Shown here piece by piece: positions 9,288 through 18,280 of a DNA stretch of 64,000 nucleotides (positions are counted from its first letter, which is position 1; the number at the start of each line of letters is the position of its first letter). Source of the DNA: Sphingosinicella microcystinivorans (GTDB taxonomy: Bacteria > Pseudomonadota > Alphaproteobacteria > Sphingomonadales > Sphingomonadaceae). The translations under genes were made by a program, and so were the position numbers. The notes below the pieces were generated by a model. That model was not told the DNA's origin. It did not search any database and saw nothing but the letters and a program-made list of their open reading frames with translations. The stretch covers positions 2,805,501 through 2,869,500 of the forward strand of contig NZ_CP116005.1 in the NCBI RefSeq assembly GCF_027941835.1. The letters are read 5' to 3'.

Positions 9288-9984
9288 CCTCGTCCACACC
9301 CTGGTTTTCGGGATTTATCCGTATATCGCGCTGGCCGTGCTCGCGGTGGGGTCCGTGATCCGCTACGACCGCGAACCCTACAGCTGGCGCGCCGGATCGA
9401 GCCAGCTTCTGCGCCGCAAGCAGCTGATGATCGGCTCGGTGCTGTTCCATGTCGGTGTGCTGGTGATCTTCTTCGGCCACCTCGGCGGCCTGCTTACGCC
9501 GATCTGGGTGTTCGATGCGCTGGGGATCAGCCACGGGGCGAAGCAGTTGTTGGCGATCATCGCGGGCGGCATCGCCGGCGTCATGGCGATCATCGGCGCG
9601 ACGCTGCTCATTCACCGCCGTTTCTTCGATCCGCGCGTGCGGGCCGCGTCGACCTTCAGCGACAACATGATCATCGTGCTGCTCTGGGTGCAGCTCGCAC
9701 TCGGGCTGGCGACGATTCCGCTTTCCGCCGCGCACCTCGACGGCGGCGAAATGGTCAAGTTCATGACCTGGGCGCAGGGCATCTTCACCTTCCGCGGCGA
9801 TGCCGCCGGCCACATCACCGACGTGCACTGGATCTTCAAGCTGCACCTCGCGCTCGGCCTCACGATCCTGCTGTTGTTCCCCTTCACCCGGCTGGTGCAC
9901 ATGCTCTCGGCGCCGGTGCGCTACATCTGGCGGCCCGGATACCAGGTCGTCCGCTCGCGCAAGCTGGCGGCCCGCCGTGGCTGA
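9280..9984 (+). CDS. narI: Respiratory nitrate reductase, gamma (cytochrome b) subunit
   Basis: This 234-residue membrane subunit has five transmembrane segments and carries the two b hemes that oxidise quinol and feed NarH. Histidines in the heme-ligating positions are visible in SVLFHVGVLVIFFGHLGG and in HWIFKLHLALGLTIL with FTRLVHML. Its length and helix layout are usual for NarI. The start lies inside the end of narJ, and the next gene starts inside its end. Confidence 0.96.
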   Translation: MADLVHTLVFGIYPYIALAVLAVGSVIRYDREPYSWRAGSSQLLRRKQLMIGSVLFHVGVLVIFFGHLGGLLTPIWVFDALGISHGAKQLLAIIAGGIAGVMAIIGATLLIHRRFFDPRVRAASTFSDNMIIVLLWVQLALGLATIPLSAAHLDGGEMVKFMTWAQGIFTFRGDAAGHITDVHWIFKLHLALGLTILLLFPFTRLVHMLSAPVRYIWRPGYQVVRSRKLAARRG

Positions 9985-10789
9985 CCTGCCCGACAGCCCC
10001 CGCGTTGCGGTGAACGGGCGGGAAATCCCCGCATTGGACATCGCGGCGGAAACGCAGCACCATCCGGCGCCGGATGCCGCCTCCGCGTGGACGGCAGCGG
10101 CCGAGGCGCTGGTGATCCGCCAACTCCTGCTCGACGAGGCCGGTCGGCTGGGGGTGGACGGCGCGGGGTTTGCCGACAGCGAAGGGCGCCCGCTTTCGGA
10201 TGACGAGGCGCGGATCGAGGCGCTGATCGCGGCGCAGGTGCGGACGCCCCGGGCCGACGAGCAAACCGCGCGTCGCTATTACGAGACCCACCTTGAGCGC
10301 TTCACCTCCCCCGTGCTCGTCGAGGCCGAGCATATCCTGTTCGCGGCCTCCCCCGACGACAGGTTCGCCTATGGCCTCGCCACCGGCGACGCGCGTCTCG
10401 TGATCGGCCGCCTGCAGGCCGATCCGACGGCCTTCGCCGATCTTGCCCGCAAGCATTCCGCCTGCCCGTCGAAGGCTGAGGGCGGCAATCTCGGCCAGAT
10501 CGGGCCGGGCCAGACGGTGCGGGAGTTCGAGGAGGTGCTCTTTTCGCTGGGCGAGGGAGAGCTGCATCCCGAGCCGGTGAAGACCCGCTTCGGCGTTCAC
10601 GTGATCCGCGCCGGACGGCGGGAGGAGGCGCGCCGGCTACCGTTCAAGCTGGTCCGCGAAAAGGTCGCGGATTATCTCGAGGAGGCGAGCTGGCGCCGCG
10701 CGATGGCGCAGTATGTCGCGATCCTCGCCGCGCAATCCACCGTCGAAGGGGTAGAGATCATGGCCGCCGAAGGGCCGCTGGTGCAATGA
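9977..10789 (+). CDS. PpiC-type peptidyl-prolyl isomerase of the nar operon
   Basis: The 270-residue protein has a parvulin domain at roughly residues 110-210: EAEHILFAA, then LARKHSACPSKAEGGNLGQI, GPGQTVREFEEVLF and KTRFGVHVI. It resembles the NifM/PpiC-like proteins often found in nar operons, where they are thought to help fold the nitrate reductase. I see no signal peptide, so it is probably cytoplasmic. It uses a GTG start at 9977 inside the narI end; this start keeps the coupled arrangement of the operon. Its stop overlaps the moaA start (ATGA). Confidence 0.85.
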   Translation: MADLPDSPRVAVNGREIPALDIAAETQHHPAPDAASAWTAAAEALVIRQLLLDEAGRLGVDGAGFADSEGRPLSDDEARIEALIAAQVRTPRADEQTARRYYETHLERFTSPVLVEAEHILFAASPDDRFAYGLATGDARLVIGRLQADPTAFADLARKHSACPSKAEGGNLGQIGPGQTVREFEEVLFSLGEGELHPEPVKTRFGVHVIRAGRREEARRLPFKLVREKVADYLEEASWRRAMAQYVAILAAQSTVEGVEIMAAEGPLVQ

Positions 10790-11790
10790 CGGTGCCCGTG
10801 TTCCCCGCAGCGAGTCTTGCCGACGCGCACGGCCGCAGGTTCGAATACCTGCGCCTGTCGCTTACCGATGTCTGCAATTTCCGCTGCACCTATTGCCTGC
10901 CCGAAGGCTATCGCAAGATCGCCGGGATGCCGTCCGATCTCTCCGTGGCGGAGATCCGCAGACTGGTGGCCGGATTCGCGAGGCTCGGCCTCTGGAAGGT
11001 GCGGCTGACCGGCGGCGAGCCGAGCCTGCGACGCGAGCTGCTGGAAATCGCCGAAGCCGTCGCCGCCGTGCCCGGCATCCGGAGGCTGGCGATGACCACC
11101 AACGGGTATCGCCTTGCCGAGCGCGCGGGGGACTATGCCTCGGCCGGAATCGCCGCGCTCAATGTCAGCGTGGACTCGCTCGATCCGGCACGGTTCCGGA
11201 CGATCACGGGACATGACCGGCTGGACGAGGTGCTCGACGGCGTCGGGGCCGCCCGTGCGGCCGGGATCGGCACGGTCAAGCTCAACAGCGTCCTGATGCG
11301 CGGCATCAACGACGATGAACTGGGCGGCTTCATGGCGTTCGTCAACCGTCATGACCTGACGCTGCGTTTCATCGAGGTGATGCGCACGAACGACAATGCT
11401 GCGTTCTTCGACAGGCACCACATGCCGGGTTCGGAAATCGCCTCCCGGCTCGAAACGCTGGGCTGGCGGCGCCTGCAGCGTGCCGCCGGGGCAGGGCCGG
11501 CCATCGAATACGAGCACCCGGCCGGGCGCGGCCGGATCGGCATCATCGCACCCTATGCCAAGGACTTCTGCACCACCTGCAACCGTCTGCGCGTATCCTC
11601 CAGAGGCAAGCTTCACCTGTGCCTGTTCGGAGATCACGGCATCGACCTGCGCGACCTGCTGCAATCCGATGACCAGATCGACGCGCTGATCGCCAGGATC
11701 ACGGCGCTGACGGCGACCAAGGCGCCCGCGCACCGCCTGCACAGCGGCAACAGCGGTGCGACGCCGCATCTGGCGTCGATTGGCGGCTGA
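10786..11790 (+). CDS. moaA: GTP 3',8-cyclase (molybdenum cofactor biosynthesis)
   Basis: This 334-residue radical SAM enzyme starts molybdopterin synthesis by converting GTP to cyclic dehydro-GTP. The N-terminal SAM cluster motif is CNFRCTYC near residue 32. The second [4Fe-4S] site near the C-terminus shows CTTCNRLR with a further cysteine in LHLCLFGDHG. The protein ends with Gly-Gly (SIGG), the tail that is required in MoaA. It closes the nar operon and ties cofactor supply to NarG expression. A separate housekeeping copy elsewhere is likely but cannot be seen here. Confidence 0.95.
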   Translation: MTVPVFPAASLADAHGRRFEYLRLSLTDVCNFRCTYCLPEGYRKIAGMPSDLSVAEIRRLVAGFARLGLWKVRLTGGEPSLRRELLEIAEAVAAVPGIRRLAMTTNGYRLAERAGDYASAGIAALNVSVDSLDPARFRTITGHDRLDEVLDGVGAARAAGIGTVKLNSVLMRGINDDELGGFMAFVNRHDLTLRFIEVMRTNDNAAFFDRHHMPGSEIASRLETLGWRRLQRAAGAGPAIEYEHPAGRGRIGIIAPYAKDFCTTCNRLRVSSRGKLHLCLFGDHGIDLRDLLQSDDQIDALIARITALTATKAPAHRLHSGNSGATPHLASIGG

Positions 11791-11844
11791 GATGTCGGCC
11801 GTAACCGGCGTGTTTTCCCTTATCCGCTGCGGCCTGAAATACTC

Positions 11845-13467
11845 TCAATCGGCCATCTGGCACGTGTAGTTCGCCGCGCGATCGCGGCCGCCCGTGCCGA
11901 CATAGCGGGCGACCTTCGGATACGGGCAATAGGGGCGCGTTCTGAGCGTGTCGCTGTCGCTGCCGAAACCGATCACCGTTGCGCGCGGCGAATCCGCATC
12001 GGGGGCGATGCCGTGCTCCACCCAGTTCTCGACCGCCGTCAGCCAGGCCAGATCGTGGGTGTCGCGCATGCCGCCGACCGGACCGTCCCCGCAGTGCGCC
12101 ATGCCCGGAATCATGAACAGGCGCGCGAAGCTGCGAAGCGAATCCCCGCCCATTTGCCTTTCGAGCGCGTGCCACTTGTTCGTCGAGAGATAGGGGGAAA
12201 TCAGCGGGTCCGACCAGCCGTGGTACAGGATCAGCTTGCCGCCGCGGCGCGCGAAGGCGGAGAGGTCCGCGCTGTTCGCATCCATGATTGCGCCGAGCTT
12301 TCGCCGGCCGGCCTCGATGTCCTTTTCCGGGTCGAACTGTCCGAACGCCCAGTTCGGGTCGTTCTTGAGAAGCAGGCGATAGAAATCGTGATAGCTTCCG
12401 GAAATCGGGTCGAGCGAGTCGGTCCACGGCCAATATTGCTCGCTGCCGGGGACGAAGCCCGGCGCGTCGCCGCCGGATTGCGAGCCCGGAGACCCGCCAT
12501 AGATCGCCCGCGTCGCTTCGACCTGCGCGGAGGTAAGGCACGCCGCCGGGTCGGCGCCCTCCCGTCCGCACTGCATCACCGCCGGATCGAAGCGGCAGGC
12601 GCGGGGGTCTTCGATCAGTCCGTCGGTCAGTCCGTCAAGCGCGTCGCACTCCGAGATGGCCCGGCGCGACACCGCCTGCGCAAGCGCCCTTGAAAGCGCA
12701 CCCGCGCGGTTCTGGCGGGTCACGAGATAGGCCGCCCAAGCCTGCCCGCCGACCATGCCGGTCCAGTCGCCGCCGTGGGCGCCCGCGACGATGCCGTCAT
12801 AATCGTCCGGATAGCGCTCCGCCTCCATCAGGCCGTGATGCCCGCCCTGGGAACAGGCGACATAATAGGCCCTTTGCGGCGCCTTGCGGTAATAGGCGTG
12901 GGCGACGGCCTTGGCGACGACCGTCGACACGTGCTGGGCGCGCGATGCGAAATCGACGAGAAGCTCTTGCTTCAGAGCGCCCTTTTTAGCGTCGAACGCC
13001 CAGTTCTGCTCATAGATGTTGGTGCTTTGGTGCCCGTTGTCGTGGGCCATCGCGGCAAAGCCGCCTTCGACCGGCGCCGAAAGCGCCGCATACTGGATCG
13101 CGCCCATGGACCCGCCCGACGCCGTGCCGAAGAACTTTCCGTTCCATGCGCCCGGCGCGGGCAGCCAGACCTCGAACCGGATCGACGATTGCGGAGTCGG
13201 GGTCGCGATCCCCTGAACGCGGCAGAAGGGCGACTTCACGACGGCCGGGCCGCGAAAGCCTCCCGGGCTCGACCACGGCCGGACCCCGGTGGCTGCAATC
13301 CAGGTCGCGCCTTCGATGCGGACGTTCCGGCCGAACGAATGCGTCTTCAGCGCTTCGCAGGTGCCCGGATCGGTCTTGCCGGTGCGATCGTCGCGCGGGC
13401 TGCCGGACGCGCCGACCAGCAAGGAGAGGCTTGCAGCGGCGATCACCAGAGGCTGGGTCATTCTCAT
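11845..13467 (-). CDS. Tannase/feruloyl esterase family hydrolase
   Basis: The 540-residue protein has an N-terminal signal peptide (LVIAAASLSLLVGASGS) and the alpha/beta-hydrolase fold of the tannase family, so it is probably periplasmic or exported. The family CS-D-HC catalytic arrangement is visible: nucleophile in ACSQGGHHGLMEAERYPDDY, aspartate in WSDPLISPYLS, histidine in PGMAHCGDGPVGG. Members cleave esters of hydroxycinnamic or gallic acid, but the substrate here is not known. I chose the ATG at 13467, which has a purine-rich ribosome site (GGAAGGGAG). It converges on moaA and may be co-transcribed with the transporter upstream. Confidence 0.88.
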   Translation of the reverse strand: MRMTQPLVIAAASLSLLVGASGSPRDDRTGKTDPGTCEALKTHSFGRNVRIEGATWIAATGVRPWSSPGGFRGPAVVKSPFCRVQGIATPTPQSSIRFEVWLPAPGAWNGKFFGTASGGSMGAIQYAALSAPVEGGFAAMAHDNGHQSTNIYEQNWAFDAKKGALKQELLVDFASRAQHVSTVVAKAVAHAYYRKAPQRAYYVACSQGGHHGLMEAERYPDDYDGIVAGAHGGDWTGMVGGQAWAAYLVTRQNRAGALSRALAQAVSRRAISECDALDGLTDGLIEDPRACRFDPAVMQCGREGADPAACLTSAQVEATRAIYGGSPGSQSGGDAPGFVPGSEQYWPWTDSLDPISGSYHDFYRLLLKNDPNWAFGQFDPEKDIEAGRRKLGAIMDANSADLSAFARRGGKLILYHGWSDPLISPYLSTNKWHALERQMGGDSLRSFARLFMIPGMAHCGDGPVGGMRDTHDLAWLTAVENWVEHGIAPDADSPRATVIGFGSDSDTLRTRPYCPYPKVARYVGTGGRDRAANYTCQMAD

Positions 13468-13542
13468 GGTCCGAACTCCCTTCCATTGTTGCCGAATGCC
13501 GCGGTTCGCGCCTGAACCGCGGGCGCCCTCCATATGCGAGAC

Positions 13543-14880
13543 TTACGTCAGGTGGCCGTGCGCGCGGGGTTCGCGCATACGCAGCGCGACGATGAAGGCG
13601 ACGGCGCATACGCCCGATACGTACCAGGCAAAGACCTGCTCGTGTCCTATCTGCTTCATCAAAAGCGCGGCGTATTCCGCCGTTCCGCCGAAGATCGCCG
13701 AGGCGATCGCATGCCCCAGACCGACGCCGAGCGCCCGCACGCGCGCGGGGAAGAGCTCCGCCTTGAAGAGGCCGGAAACCGAGGTGTAGAAGCTCATGAT
13801 CACAAGCGCGGCGAACACCAGCAGCCCCGCCGTCCACATCGTCTGCGCCTTGCCGATTGCGCCGAACAGAGGCACGGCGAACAGCGTCATGCCGCCGCTG
13901 AAGATGAGGAGATTGGTGCGCCGCCCGATCCGGTCGGAGAGCATTCCCAGCACGGGTTGCAGAAGCAGGAAGGCGAAGGTGACGACGAGCATCGTCCGGC
14001 TCGCCGCCGTCACGTCCATTCCGGCGGTATTAACGAGATATTTCTGCATATAGGTGGTGAAGGTATAAAGCGTGACCGCGCCCGCGGCGCTCAGCGTCAT
14101 GACGATCAGCATTGCGCGCGGGTGCTTGACGAGTGTCTTCAGCGATCCCGCGTCCTCGGTCGTTCCGGCCGGTTCCGCGGTTTCGTGCATGAGGTTGCGG
14201 AACAGCAGGAAGAGGCCAGCGAGCACGGCGCCCAGGATGAAGGGAAGGCGCCAGCCCCATTCGCGGATCGCCTCATCGCTCATGACCGCCTGAAGCAGAA
14301 AGATCACCAGCAGCGCGAAGAGTTGTCCGCCGATCAGCGTGACGAACTGGAAGGACGCGAAGAAACCGCGTTTCCCGGGCTCGGCGATCTCGCTGAGATA
14401 AGTGGCGGCGGCACCGTATTGACCGCCAGTCGAAAAGCCCTGCATGAGGCGCGCGACGAGCAGCAGCGCGGGCGCGGCCGCACCGATCGTCGCATAGGTG
14501 GGCAGGATGCCGACGAGCAGCGAGCCCGCGCCCATCAACAGCACCGAAGCGATCATCGCCGCGCGGCGCCCGTGCCGGTCAGCATAGCGCCCGAAGAACC
14601 AGCCGCCCAGCGGGCGGATCAGGAAGCCCGCCGCATAGATGGCGGCGACGTTGAGCAGTTGTGCGGTGCGATCGCCCGCCGGAAAGAAAGCCGCGGCGAA
14701 ATAGAGCGCGGTATAGGCGTAGGCGTAGAAATCGTACCATTCGATGAGGTTGCCCGCCGAACCGGCGATCGCCGCGCGGGCACGCATCCTGCGGTCGAGT
14801 TCGATCGGCACGGCGGGGCGCGTGTCGAGAGGTGCATCTCCTTCGGCGGGGACGCCGATCATGCTCGGAATCCGGGTCAT
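13543..14880 (-). CDS. MFS transporter, metabolite:H+ symporter (MHS) family
   Basis: The 445-residue, twelve-helix transporter shows the MHS signature GNLIEWYDFYAYAYTALYF near residue 40, the MFS motif GRYADRHGRRAAM, and RLMQGFSTGGQYGAAATYLSE. Relatives carry organic acids such as alpha-ketoglutarate, shikimate or proline. The start at 14880 follows AGGAGG with a seven-base gap. It lies 75 bases upstream of the tannase-family gene on the same strand, so uptake of a product of that hydrolase is a reasonable guess. Confidence 0.88.
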   Translation of the reverse strand: MTRIPSMIGVPAEGDAPLDTRPAVPIELDRRMRARAAIAGSAGNLIEWYDFYAYAYTALYFAAAFFPAGDRTAQLLNVAAIYAAGFLIRPLGGWFFGRYADRHGRRAAMIASVLLMGAGSLLVGILPTYATIGAAAPALLLVARLMQGFSTGGQYGAAATYLSEIAEPGKRGFFASFQFVTLIGGQLFALLVIFLLQAVMSDEAIREWGWRLPFILGAVLAGLFLLFRNLMHETAEPAGTTEDAGSLKTLVKHPRAMLIVMTLSAAGAVTLYTFTTYMQKYLVNTAGMDVTAASRTMLVVTFAFLLLQPVLGMLSDRIGRRTNLLIFSGGMTLFAVPLFGAIGKAQTMWTAGLLVFAALVIMSFYTSVSGLFKAELFPARVRALGVGLGHAIASAIFGGTAEYAALLMKQIGHEQVFAWYVSGVCAVAFIVALRMREPRAHGHLT

Positions 14881-15084
14881 GTCGTCACCTCCTGCGCCGA
14901 CATCAGGCGCGGCGATGTCGTGATGCTGGACAACCCGCCGGCACATAAGGTCACGGGCGCCCGCGAGGCAATCGTCGAGCGCCGTGCCCAGATCTTCATG
15001 AATATTCTAATTGCGGACGGGCGACCTCCACATCTTTGTTTCGGTCGCCGCGTGCGCATGGAAATTCGGAAAGACCGACCGGCA

Positions 15085-17187
15085 CTAGAAACGGTAGGTC
15101 AACGTGCCCTGGACCGTGCGCGGTTCGCCGTTCGCGCAAGAGCCGAAATGGGAGCAGGACGGGTAGTAGAGATCATCGAGGAGATTGATCGCGTTGAACT
15201 GCAACGTCCAGTTCTTGTACTCGAAGGCCGCCATAGCGTCGACAAGCGTATAGCTTGGCGTTACGACCCGAAAGACGGCGGGATTCCCGGACGTCATCCG
15301 ACCCTGATAGCGCACGCCCGCACCAAGGCGCAGCGTTACATCGTCGCTGAGCGCCACGGTCTTGGTGCCGAACATGCTCGCGAGATATTTCGGAACGGCG
15401 TCCCGCTGGTAGTCCTGATCCGACAGCCTCGACGTGGCGTAGGAGAAGGCGGCAGTGATCGAAAGGTCATCCCTGACATTGTGATTGGCCTGGAATTCGA
15501 CGCCTTCCGATTTTGTGCTGCCGATTTGAATCGATCTCAGCGGATTGCTCGGATCGACCCGGAGAGACTTGTCCTCCTTGAGGTCATAATAGGATACGCG
15601 AAGCAGCGTCGTCTGGAACGGCTGCCACTTGAGGCCGATTTCCTTCTGCTTGCCGAACAGCGGCTGATAGGTGTCGCCGAACTGGTTGAGCCCGGAGATC
15701 GGCAGGAAGGATTCTGAGTAGCTGACAAAGGGCGCCAGCGTCGGCGTGACATTGACGGTCAGGCCGGCGCGCTTGGTCGTTTTCTTGGTGACTTCCTTTG
15801 GCAAGCCCGCGTCTTGCTTCGTGTAGCGGTCGCGCCTGATGCCGACCACGAGCGAGGCCGTGTCGCCGAAATCGATCTGGTCTTGCGCGTAGAAGCCGGT
15901 CTGCTTCAATATCTGAGTGTTGAAGAAGGTATACACCGGCGGCGCCACCGTGCCGTAGACCGGGTTGTAGATGTCGATCGGGGCGACCCCACTAATAAAC
16001 GCCTGTCCGGAAACCTGACGGAAGTGGGAATAGTCCACGCCGGCAAGGAACTGGTGGGAAATCGGCCCGGTATCGAACTTGACGCCGAGATTATTGTCGG
16101 TGTTGAAGATCTTGTATTTTATGCCAATGGCGAAAAGGTTGCGGGGAACCATCGTTTCACCCGGCTCGAAAATCCCGTTTCCATTCGTGTCGATAAAGGG
16201 ATTGAGCGGATTCCCGGTCGCGGACGGATTGAGGTAAACCTCCGCCTGGTCCGTATCCGCTTTCGTGTAGCGGGTCGCGCTGCGGAAGCTGAACATGTCC
16301 GAGAACTCATGGCTCGCGAGCAAGGTGATCGACTTGTTTTCCTTGGTGCCCTTCATGATCGACGGTTCGCCGAGCATCCGCGAGTCGGGCACCCGCATCC
16401 CCGGAAGCGCATAAAGCGATGCGACGAGTGGCAGGACGTTATAGTTCGGGGGGTTCTTGTCGCGCTGGTAAAGGCCGATCGCGGTGATGTCGGTGCGATC
16501 GCTGGGCTTCCAGGTGATCGCCGGCTGCACCAGTATGCGATCGTTGGGAATATAGTCCATCCGGGAGTCGGAATCGCGCACGAGGCCGACCAGACGCACG
16601 GCGAGCGTGTCGCTGAGCGGGCCCGTGAGGTCGACCACGGCTTCCTTGCGGTCATGGGTTCCGTAACTCACGCTCGCAGTGCCGCCGAACTCGAACCGAG
16701 GACGCTTGCTCTGCATGTTGGTGAGGCCGCTCGCGCTGCCGGAACCGTAGAGCACCGATGCCGGCCCGACCAGGACCTCGATACGCTCCATCGAGTTGAC
16801 GTCGACGCGGGGCAGGTAGACGAAGCCGTAGTTGCGCTTCAGCCCATCGACATACAGGACGGACTGAAAGCCGCGGATATTGTTGAAATCACCGCGCAGA
16901 TCGTCCGAGGCGTTATAAACGCCCGCCGTGTATTTCAGCGCTTCGCGAATGCTGAGGGCGCCGAGATCCTGCACCTGCTCGAGGGTGACGACCTCGATCG
17001 ACTGGGGGATGCGCAGTATCGGCGTGTCCGTTTTCGTGGCCGTCGTGGCACGCGCCGTGACAATGATGTCCGCGTCATCCGATTCGGTCGTTTGAGCCTG
17101 GGCCGACGATGCGAACGCCAACGCCAGCAGCGACGCTCCGAGCGATACACGCCCCATCGCCGCACGATTTTGATATGCGCTTTTCAT
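15085..17187 (-). CDS. TonB-dependent siderophore-type receptor
   Basis: The 700-residue outer-membrane receptor starts with a signal peptide (SLLALAFASSAQAQ). The plug domain begins around residue 60 (QSIEVVTLEQVQDLGALS, NNIRGFQSVLYVDGLKRN). It ends as a 22-strand barrel type with the usual terminal phenylalanine (GTLTYRF). The plug style fits the TonB siderophore receptor family; the ligand is unknown. A start at 17187 is preferred over 17205 because of the GGGGGA ribosome site just upstream. No regulator or ferric reductase is adjacent. Confidence 0.9.
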   Translation of the reverse strand: MKSAYQNRAAMGRVSLGASLLALAFASSAQAQTTESDDADIIVTARATTATKTDTPILRIPQSIEVVTLEQVQDLGALSIREALKYTAGVYNASDDLRGDFNNIRGFQSVLYVDGLKRNYGFVYLPRVDVNSMERIEVLVGPASVLYGSGSASGLTNMQSKRPRFEFGGTASVSYGTHDRKEAVVDLTGPLSDTLAVRLVGLVRDSDSRMDYIPNDRILVQPAITWKPSDRTDITAIGLYQRDKNPPNYNVLPLVASLYALPGMRVPDSRMLGEPSIMKGTKENKSITLLASHEFSDMFSFRSATRYTKADTDQAEVYLNPSATGNPLNPFIDTNGNGIFEPGETMVPRNLFAIGIKYKIFNTDNNLGVKFDTGPISHQFLAGVDYSHFRQVSGQAFISGVAPIDIYNPVYGTVAPPVYTFFNTQILKQTGFYAQDQIDFGDTASLVVGIRRDRYTKQDAGLPKEVTKKTTKRAGLTVNVTPTLAPFVSYSESFLPISGLNQFGDTYQPLFGKQKEIGLKWQPFQTTLLRVSYYDLKEDKSLRVDPSNPLRSIQIGSTKSEGVEFQANHNVRDDLSITAAFSYATSRLSDQDYQRDAVPKYLASMFGTKTVALSDDVTLRLGAGVRYQGRMTSGNPAVFRVVTPSYTLVDAMAAFEYKNWTLQFNAINLLDDLYYPSCSHFGSCANGEPRTVQGTLTYRF

Positions 17188-17452
17188 GAAGTCCCCCTTT
17201 TGCATTTATTGAGCCGAAGCAAGCGAACTCTTGGTCATCATCTTGACTCTGTTTCGGGGAGGAATAATAGCTCGGCTGCTACGGCGAGGTAGGTCGGATT
17301 TGGGTAACAAGCCGGTTCCGTTGGGTAAGTCCGCGGTCGAGGCTGAGTTACTCGTGAAGTTGCTCCTTCTCGCCGCAAGGACGCGCATACGGGCAACGCT
17401 CCGGTCCGGATTCTACCGGAAACGCAAAAGAAGCACCCGGTTAGCCAAGCCG

Positions 17453-18280
17453 TCAGCCGCGATCATCGTTGCGGACGGTGGCTCCGGCATCGACGATGCG
17501 TGCGCGGCGAGGAACTGATGTGCGGCGGGCCGCCTCGACGGGGCGGGACCCGGCAACGGCGCTTCCGATCAGCAGCAGGATACAGGCATCCGGATCGACG
17601 GATTTTACCGCCAGCGGCAGCAGGTCGAGTCTCGTTCTCAGCAGAAGCGCGTCGGGGCGGCTGACGTTCGCCGCCACCAGCACGGGCGTGTCGGAGGCGA
17701 GGCCGTTCTCCGTCAGCCGCGCGGCGATCTCCGCCGCCGCGCCGCGTCCCATGTAGACGGCGAGCGTTGCGGCAGGATCGGCGAGGGTTTTCCAGTCGAG
17801 CGAAAGGGTTTCGCCTGCGCGCGCGTGCGCGGTCACGAACTGGAGGCGCCGCGCAACGCCGCGGAGCGTGAGTGAAATCCCGGCGCCTGCCGCGGCGGCG
17901 CTCGCGGCCGTGATGCCGGGGCAGATGCGCGCGGGGATGCCCGCAGCCGCCAGCGCGGCGAGTTCCTCGGCGGAGCGCCCGAACACGGAAGGGTCGCCGC
18001 CCTTCAATCGCACCACCCGCTCGCCGGCCAAAGCCGCCGAAACGAGAAGGCGATTGATCTCCTCCTGCGTCTTCGAATGCCTGCCCGATCGCTTTCCGAC
18101 CGGGATGCAACGGGCATCCGCGGGCGCAAGCGCGAGGACCGCCGGGCTGACGAGTGCATCGTGGAAGATCACGCTCGCCGCGCCGATCAGCGCTTCCGCC
18201 TTGCGCGTCAGCAGTTCCGGGTCGCCCGGCCCGGCGCCGACGAGCCACACCTCGCCGGGGGTGATGCGCGTGTCAGCCAT
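17453..18280 (-). CDS. cobA: Uroporphyrinogen-III C-methyltransferase
   Basis: The 275-residue SAM-dependent enzyme makes precorrin-2, the precursor of siroheme and cobalamin. The family motifs are VWLVGAGPGDPELLT at the N-terminus, VVRLKGGDPSVFGRSAEE near residue 90, and ICPGITAASAAAAGAGI. It is a stand-alone CobA without the CysG-type dehydrogenase domain. Its start overlaps the nasA end by eight bases. In this cluster its job is to supply siroheme for NirB, which is now broken, so it may at present serve only other siroheme or cobalamin needs. Confidence 0.93.
   Translation of the reverse strand: MADTRITPGEVWLVGAGPGDPELLTRKAEALIGAASVIFHDALVSPAVLALAPADARCIPVGKRSGRHSKTQEEINRLLVSAALAGERVVRLKGGDPSVFGRSAEELAALAAAGIPARICPGITAASAAAAGAGISLTLRGVARRLQFVTAHARAGETLSLDWKTLADPAATLAVYMGRGAAAEIAARLTENGLASDTPVLVAANVSRPDALLLRTRLDLLPLAVKSVDPDACILLLIGSAVAGSRPVEAARRTSVPRRARIVDAGATVRNDDRG

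Noticed and set aside
13534-15717. A 727-residue plus-strand frame across the MHS transporter and the receptor
   Set aside because: It is antisense to two well-supported genes and has shadow composition.
17188-17452. Possible cobalamin riboswitch or Fur box between cobA and the TonB receptor
   Set aside because: I could not find a B12-box or a convincing 19-base Fur palindrome. Only a short TCCGG/CCGGA hairpin is present.
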